From Tannerellaceae bacterium (GTDB lineage Bacteria > Bacteroidota > Bacteroidia > Bacteroidales > Tannerellaceae), in contig JAJQAZ010000028.1 of NCBI GenBank assembly GCA_021203545.1, positions 1 through 40,475 of the forward strand: a DNA stretch of 40,475 nt, in the 5' to 3' direction. Every line of letters starts with the position of its first letter. Within the stretch, counting starts at the first letter, position 1. The notes below the pieces were generated by a model. It saw only the letters and a program-made list of their open reading frames with translations. It was not told the DNA's origin and did no database searches. Shown here in pieces: positions 36,123 through 40,475 of this stretch. The position numbers and the translations under genes are program-made.

Positions 36123-36153
36123 AGCCCCCTCAACTCCCCCGAAGGGGGAGCTT
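36121..36153. repeat. 33-base C-rich repeat, left member of an inverted pair around GH29
   Basis: Contains AGCCCCCTCAACTCCCCC followed by GAAGGGGGAGCTT, forming a short hairpin just after the TPR stop. Its reverse complement matches 38178-38210 at 32 of 33 positions. Confidence 0.75.
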
Positions 36154-36187
36154 ACTACTAACCGGGTGGTGATGGATAGCCGGACGA

Positions 36188-36297
36188 CTGGATGGAGGGG
36201 AGTACAACTCCCCTCCGTCCAGTTAACTCCCCTTAATCCAAAACGCATTGTCTTCCAATTGAAACTCATCTCCTCCCCTTCGGGGAGGCCGGGAGGG
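36188..36297. terminator. Hairpins between the convergent TPR and GH29 genes
   Basis: CTGGATGGAGGGGAGT (36188-36203) pairs with ACTCCCCTCCGTCCAG (36207-36222) over 16 positions with one G-T pair. A second stem is CCTCCCC-TTC-GGGGAGG near 36272-36288. The genes on either side converge, so the stems may terminate both, but the C-rich composition also fits repeat elements. Confidence 0.5.
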
Positions 36298-36308
36298 GCT
36301 GCGAGTTT

Positions 36309-37928
36309 TTACATAATACTCATTACCAACGAAATATCATTGGGTTTCCTATCTGTTGGAAGATCAATGACCAGTCCGTCAGGGGTTCTTTTATAAGTTA
36401 TTTCCGTATCAGATCCCAACAGGGAGACTTTCCGGACAGGCTGTTTATATAACGGGCTTCCTTCGGCTAACGATTTAATTACAATCTGCCCATTTTCAGG
36501 CCATGCCATTACGTGGGCATATAATACCTCATTTTTTATCACAAAACGGATATCTTGGGCCGTATATGGTTTATGCTTTCCTTCATTAAATCCCTGTGCG
36601 TGAAGAGGGTTTACAGACTCTGACACCGGGCCTTCACCAAAAATCAGCCAGGGTCTTGTATCAAAAACACCTTCTTTATTTACATCCATCCATGCTGCAA
36701 TATCATTCAGAATTGCCTCTTCTTTATCATCAATCGTACCGTCTCCTTTCATCGGTACACTAAGGAGCAGGTTTCCGTTTTTGCTGATTATATCAATTAG
36801 CATATGGACAACTGTTTTGGCTAATTTATATCCATTCCGTTCATACACCCCAATATCATAATGCCACTGTCCCAGACAAGTACAGGTTTGCCAGGGTTTA
36901 TCCTGTATCGCATCAGGTACTCCCTTTTCAACATCCCATACCAAACACTCTTTTTGTTCTTCCGTCAATATTTTGGCAAATACAACAGCTTCATTTTGTC
37001 CGTGTTCCGCAATGCTTTTATTATAAAAATGGGCAACAGTCTGCAACCCAGCATCGCTCACCGGCCACAAAGGCATACTTGTATCATCATAATAGACCAG
37101 ATCCGGATTGTATTTATTAATCATATCTATAGTACGGTCTAAAAAATTCCGGCAATACTCGTCAGAAGGAACAGCCGCACCATTCCCCCAGGCCCATTGG
37201 CTATGAATACGGCCTGTGTTTTCACTCTCTTCGCTCAATGGGTGGTTTTGTGCATACAACTCCTGAGGGTCATATCCTTCCCACCATGTACCCTTTCCCT
37301 CCTTTGCCGTCAGATTTCCGTCATAGGGAATCCCTTTCATAGGGCCTTCTTTATCTGCCCGCCGGGCGGTTTCGTACCATGTCCAGGCATGAGCAGAATG
37401 GATACTGACACCCAAAAACAGATCATGGGCACGGGCAGCTTTTTCCCACCCTCCTACGATATCCTTTTCCGGTCCCAGATTAACAGAGTTCCAGGCATGG
37501 TATTTACTATCCCACAAATCAAAATTATCATGATGATTTCCCAATGTAAAAAAATATTGCGCCCCGGTTCTTTTATACAAAGCCATTAACTTATCAGGAT
37601 CCCATTTCTCCGCCTTCCATAGGTTTATGACATCTTTAAATCCAAAAACAGAGGGATGCCCGTAATTCTCAACATGCCATTTATATTGGTGGCTACCTTC
37701 ATCGTACATGCCACGTGCATACCAGTCACCCTGCTCCGGCTGGCATTGTAGCCCCCAATGTGCCCAGATACCAAACTTTGCATTCCTAAACCAATCAGGA
37801 GCCTGATTGTATTGGGATAAAGATTCCCATGTGGGTTCATATGGGCCTTCCATCGGCGTTTCATGTTTTGAAGCACACGAAATAAGTAAACTAAACGCTA
37901 TTACAGAGAGTATAAATTTATTTTTCAT
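36309..37928 (-). CDS. GH29 alpha-L-fucosidase lipoprotein
   Basis: 539 residues from the start at 37928, chosen because it gives MKNKFILSVIAFSLLISC with Cys18; an upstream ATG at 38015 would add 29 residues without a signal. GH29 motifs: WFRNAKFGIWAHWGLQ (46-61), TLGNHHDNFDLWDSKYHAWNSV (128-149), GVSIHSAHAW and NPDLVYYDDTS, where Asp281 is the likely nucleophile. The general acid is not fixed by sequence in this family. A C-terminal beta domain follows from about 455. It would release alpha-L-fucose, or alpha-L-galactose in some relatives, from host or plant glycans. Only a truncated SusD lies upstream, so it appears to be the survivor of a larger locus. Confidence 0.92.
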   Translation of the reverse strand: MKNKFILSVIAFSLLISCASKHETPMEGPYEPTWESLSQYNQAPDWFRNAKFGIWAHWGLQCQPEQGDWYARGMYDEGSHQYKWHVENYGHPSVFGFKDVINLWKAEKWDPDKLMALYKRTGAQYFFTLGNHHDNFDLWDSKYHAWNSVNLGPEKDIVGGWEKAARAHDLFLGVSIHSAHAWTWYETARRADKEGPMKGIPYDGNLTAKEGKGTWWEGYDPQELYAQNHPLSEESENTGRIHSQWAWGNGAAVPSDEYCRNFLDRTIDMINKYNPDLVYYDDTSMPLWPVSDAGLQTVAHFYNKSIAEHGQNEAVVFAKILTEEQKECLVWDVEKGVPDAIQDKPWQTCTCLGQWHYDIGVYERNGYKLAKTVVHMLIDIISKNGNLLLSVPMKGDGTIDDKEEAILNDIAAWMDVNKEGVFDTRPWLIFGEGPVSESVNPLHAQGFNEGKHKPYTAQDIRFVIKNEVLYAHVMAWPENGQIVIKSLAEGSPLYKQPVRKVSLLGSDTEITYKRTPDGLVIDLPTDRKPNDISLVMSIM

Positions 37929-38003
37929 TTTATTTTTATTTATAGATGATTCTCTTAAAAAGTGGGTGATTATATTAAGTGCTGGAAGCACGTTTTGGTC
38001 GAA

Positions 38004-38142
38004 GGGGATTTGCAATCCCCGCCTGCTGAGTATAAGGATTTATAATCCGCTTAAATATACCTTAAGTCCCGGTTTATTCGGTATTTATTTGTTTGCCGGA
38101 TCACAGATCCTAATACTCGCTTGTCGGGGATTACAAATCCCC
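38004..38142. repeat. AATCC palindromes upstream of GH29
   Basis: GGGGATTTGCAATCCCC (38004-38020), a weaker AAGGATTTATAATCC (38034-38048) and GGGGATTACAAATCCCC (38126-38142). The family matches those at 13897, 13926, 20669 and 20699. They occupy the GH29 upstream region, where no TAnnTTTG promoter element was seen. Confidence 0.7.
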
Positions 38143-38177
38143 TCTGACCAAAAATCCCCTCTGACCAAAATATTAAG

Positions 38178-38210
38178 AAGCTCCCCCTTTGGGGGAGTTG
38201 AGGGGGCTTC
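38178..38210. repeat. 33-base C-rich repeat, right member of the inverted pair around GH29
   Basis: Reverse complement of 36121-36153 with one mismatch. It ends 4 bases before the stop of the SusD remnant and forms CTCCCCCTTTGGGGGAG, followed on the plus strand by a run of T. Confidence 0.75.
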
Positions 38211-38214
38211 TTTT

Positions 38215-38469
38215 TTAATTATATCCCTCCTGGGGTTTCAGGTTTTTATTAATATTCAGTTCTTTTTGCGGAATCGGGAAATAACGATTATGGGCAGACC
38301 ATGTGCGGGTTTCAAACTGATAATATATATTTTCATCTACAGGAGCTGCTGTCGAACCGCTACTCCTGAAATTGGGGGCGGTAGGATCGTTGGACAATTT
38401 AACCCCTGTAAAAGTACGGTTTAACTCCTGCATAGCTGTACCCCAACGAAGTACATCAAAATAACGAAA
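38215..38469 (-). pseudogene. Truncated SusD/RagB C-terminus
   Basis: The frame is open from about 38472 and becomes SusD-like at FRYFDVLRWGTAMQELNRTF, ending RYFPIPQKELNINKNLKPQEGYN. In full SusD proteins these are the last 85 or so residues (compare RIFDIRRW and LWPVPLQELQINPNLGQNTGY in the intact copy at 9157). Nothing SusD-like precedes 38470, where the sequence becomes AT-rich and unrelated. No SusC partner is present. It is upstream of the GH29 gene on the same strand, so the two probably once formed a fucosyl-glycan locus. An internal ATG at 38433 is not a real start. Confidence 0.85.
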
Positions 38470-38833
38470 ACATCAATATTGTATTATTATTTGCATAAAT
38501 AGCGTTAATATTATATAAAAAAATTTGTTTAATTTGCACAATATAGAGAAATTATAATACATTGAAAACAAATGGGATGAGTAAAAGAACTGGCATCATA
38601 GAGGAAAAACAGCTCGGGTATAAAATTTGACAGTTCTAATTCCCAACTAAACGATATTGTTAAACATACGATCTAAAGAATGATACAGTGTTAATTGAAA
38701 AAACTATTGGCCTGAAATAAGTGAAGGCCTAGGTAATATATTGGTATTCTCGAAATGAAGATATACCCATCAGATATCTTTCCTTTAAGTATTGTTTGGA
38801 AATTCTTATTAATTCAAACTAAAAAAATGCATT
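38470..38833. other. AT-rich junction region, no gene
   Basis: This 364-base stretch begins exactly where SusD similarity ends and is clearly more AT-rich than the sequence to its left. No open frame, tRNA or recombinase site was recognised. Weak promoter-like elements are present (TAATTTG near 38531 and TATTGTTTG near 38791), the latter within 45 bases of the next gene. Confidence 0.5.
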
Positions 38834-39160
38834 ATGAAAAATTTATTCAAATTTCTTTTCCTTGTAGTTTTGATGCCAGTAATGACGGCTTGTCAGGATC
38901 AAATTATTATGAGTACTGAGGAGGGTACTCAAATTGACAATCAAGAAGTCTCTACCCGTATGGGGGCACCTGACGAGACCTCTATATCAAATCCAGATCT
39001 TATTGACAATTGGGAAAATGTAAAACGAATTGTATTAAATAAACATGGAGAAGTAGATGCCCCATGGAACTTGTCTCAAGGTCATAGTATTTCAATACCT
39101 GAAGGGATTTGCACTGATGTTAAAAAAAAGATGGATGGTGTATGCTATTTCATCAAATGA
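38834..39160 (+). CDS. Unidentified lipoprotein, N-terminal frame before a poly-A frameshift
   Basis: Starts with a lipoprotein signal (LFKFLFLVVLMPVMTAC, Cys20), then a polar region (STEEGTQIDNQEVSTRMGAP) and SNPDLIDNWENVKRIVLNKHG. After an 8-A run (39122-39129) the frame gives MDGVCYFIK and stops. With one more A it reads KKKDGWCMLFHQMMSKDSGEPNYMVFYNN and stays open to the window edge, so this and the next entry are one gene. I do not recognise the family. Confidence 0.75.
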   Translation: MKNLFKFLFLVVLMPVMTACQDQIIMSTEEGTQIDNQEVSTRMGAPDETSISNPDLIDNWENVKRIVLNKHGEVDAPWNLSQGHSISIPEGICTDVKKKMDGVCYFIK

Positions 39161-40475
39161 TGTCAAAAGATAGTGGTGAGCCTAATTATATGGTCTTTTA
39201 TAATAATAAACGTGGAACTCTAAAAATATTTTATTACAATGATCAGGCCGTCTTGAATAGTAGTATGGTATGGATGATAGAGCCTACAAATAGTCAAAAC
39301 AAAAATATTCCCTCAAATTTAAAATATGAAGAAGTGCTTAATTCCACAACATTCAATAAAAAGAGTTCTACTACAAATTTAACCAGAGAATGGAACCCCA
39401 ATAATCTAGGACCTTTAGCAAGACATTGGAACGCTTTTGAATTTGAATTGAATTATGCTCCAAATGGACAAAATGAAAGTACTAAATTTAGTTTTGGAGG
39501 ATATGTTTCTATAAAAGGGAACATTAAACTAAATGGAGACTATTCCGGAACTGTAGATATACCATCTGGGTACAAACAGAATTCTGGTTTTTTCTCTAAA
39601 GCTTCAGAAATAATCAAAGGAGTAGGCAGTGTTTTCAAAGTATCACCTAAAATAGTAGATTTTCTTCTTCCCAGTAATAATTCAAACGTTTTTGCAAACA
39701 TAGGCAATATGGGAGGTAAATTGACAAACTTATCAAATATTATGGGAAAGGCATCAGGATACTTCGATGAAAAAGGAGAACCAATTTACATAACGGCCAC
39801 ATCCAAAGGGAAAATGACATTGAATGGAAGTTTAGAACAAGAGTTAGAAGGTGCTGTTAATGGTTTATATGATTTGGATTTAAAGAAACTAAATAATAAC
39901 ATAGAGTTAGGACTATGGACGTTAAAAAAAGAACCTACAATCAAATTCAATAGATATGGACAAATTTTCATAGATCATCCATCTGCTCCTCGTTCAGATA
40001 GAGAGAAAACAATTATCTATATTTTAGATCAATCAGGGGATGCTGAAGCCGCAAAAAAAGAAATAGTAAAAGATGTAGTAATTAATCCTGATATACTTGA
40101 TTCAATAGAAAAATATGATGTCAAAGTTAGTTTTTGCTCTATGGGTCCAGTGATGAGTCATAAGGCAAATCAGGAAAGGCTAAGTGATGATATTTATTCT
40201 TTTAGTACTGAATTAAGTACAGAAACATGGGCTTATTATAGACCTACTTATCCAGGATATTATCCTAGCAGCGAAGCTCAGACACGCATATTTGCTTTAG
40301 ATCGATATTATTTATTTAATATAGGAGGAGTAAGTAATTGCAGATATGAATATGGGAAGTTATTGGTTAATATTACAGTTACATTTGAATATAAAGATAA
40401 ATCAAAATTTATATCATCTAAAAACTTCAAAGCCAAATTAGATGTTCCCCCAGCCCATTTATGGGATGTTAGTAC
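39130..40475 (+). CDS. Unidentified lipoprotein, main body (partial, runs off the right edge)
   Basis: 448 codons without a stop, in the frame after the poly-A run and reaching the last base. Visible features: YNNKRGTLKIFYYNDQ, VWMIEPTNS, WNAFEFELNYAPNG, FGGYVSIKGNIKLNGDYSG, a helical Gly/Ser-rich stretch (SKASEIIKGVGSVFKVSPKIV), TATSKGKMTLNGSLEQELEGAV, GLYDLDLKKLNNNIELGLWTL and TFEYKDKSKF. It looks like an extracellular beta-rich protein. Joined with the preceding 20-residue signal it exceeds 545 residues. AT-rich coding unlike the PUL genes, and the junction with a truncated SusD, suggest acquisition by transfer. No function is claimed. Confidence 0.7.

Noticed and set aside
37807-38424. 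A 205-codon plus-strand open frame over the GH29 upstream region
   Set aside because: It crosses the GH29 signal peptide, repeat palindromes and the SusD remnant in antisense; composition is not protein-like.

Overview
The window looks like a chromosomal piece of a gut-type member of the Bacteroidales (Parabacteroides/Bacteroides-like). This rests on a hybrid two-component system, SusC/SusD/SusE-type proteins, BACON domains, Asp-rich lipoprotein leaders and several TAnnTTTG promoter elements. Genus-level assignment is inference only.

Region 1 (3-13267) is a compact alpha-mannan utilization locus. A hybrid two-component regulator (minus strand, broken) is divergent from GH125, SusC, SusD, a SusE-like lipoprotein and GH76 (frameshifted), and a strong terminator closes the operon. 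The expected scheme is: the GH76 lipoprotein cuts alpha-1,6-mannan at the surface, SusD and the SusE-like protein bind the glycan, SusC imports oligosaccharides, GH125 trims them from the end in the periplasm, and the regulator senses the product.

Region 2 (13299-16800) holds a WbuC-like cupin and a tight metA-U32 peptidase pair. MetA carries Glu111, which predicts acetyl-CoA rather than succinyl-CoA use. Region 3 (16801-17928) has no gene and is full of palindromic repeats, including a MITE-like element. Region 4 (17929-26466) has an FtsX-type permease split by an in-frame TAG and a complete RND efflux operon (membrane fusion protein, pump, outer membrane factor). Region 5 (27215-33625) has a CvfB-like S1 protein split by an in-frame TAA, a quinone oxidoreductase, a winged-helix remnant, a BACON lipoprotein with a partner beta-barrel, and lepA. 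Region 6 (33951-40475) has a TPR protein, a GH29 fucosidase beside a truncated SusD remnant, and a large unidentified AT-rich lipoprotein gene that runs off the right edge.

Two themes cut across the window. First, seven lesions break five genes: four single-base indels, all in homopolymers, and three in-frame stops. They could be sequencing/assembly errors or real decay, and the sequence alone cannot decide. Second, nearly every intergenic gap holds members of several palindromic repeat families, some with terminal inverted repeats. I saw no rRNA, tRNA, CRISPR array or transposase gene.
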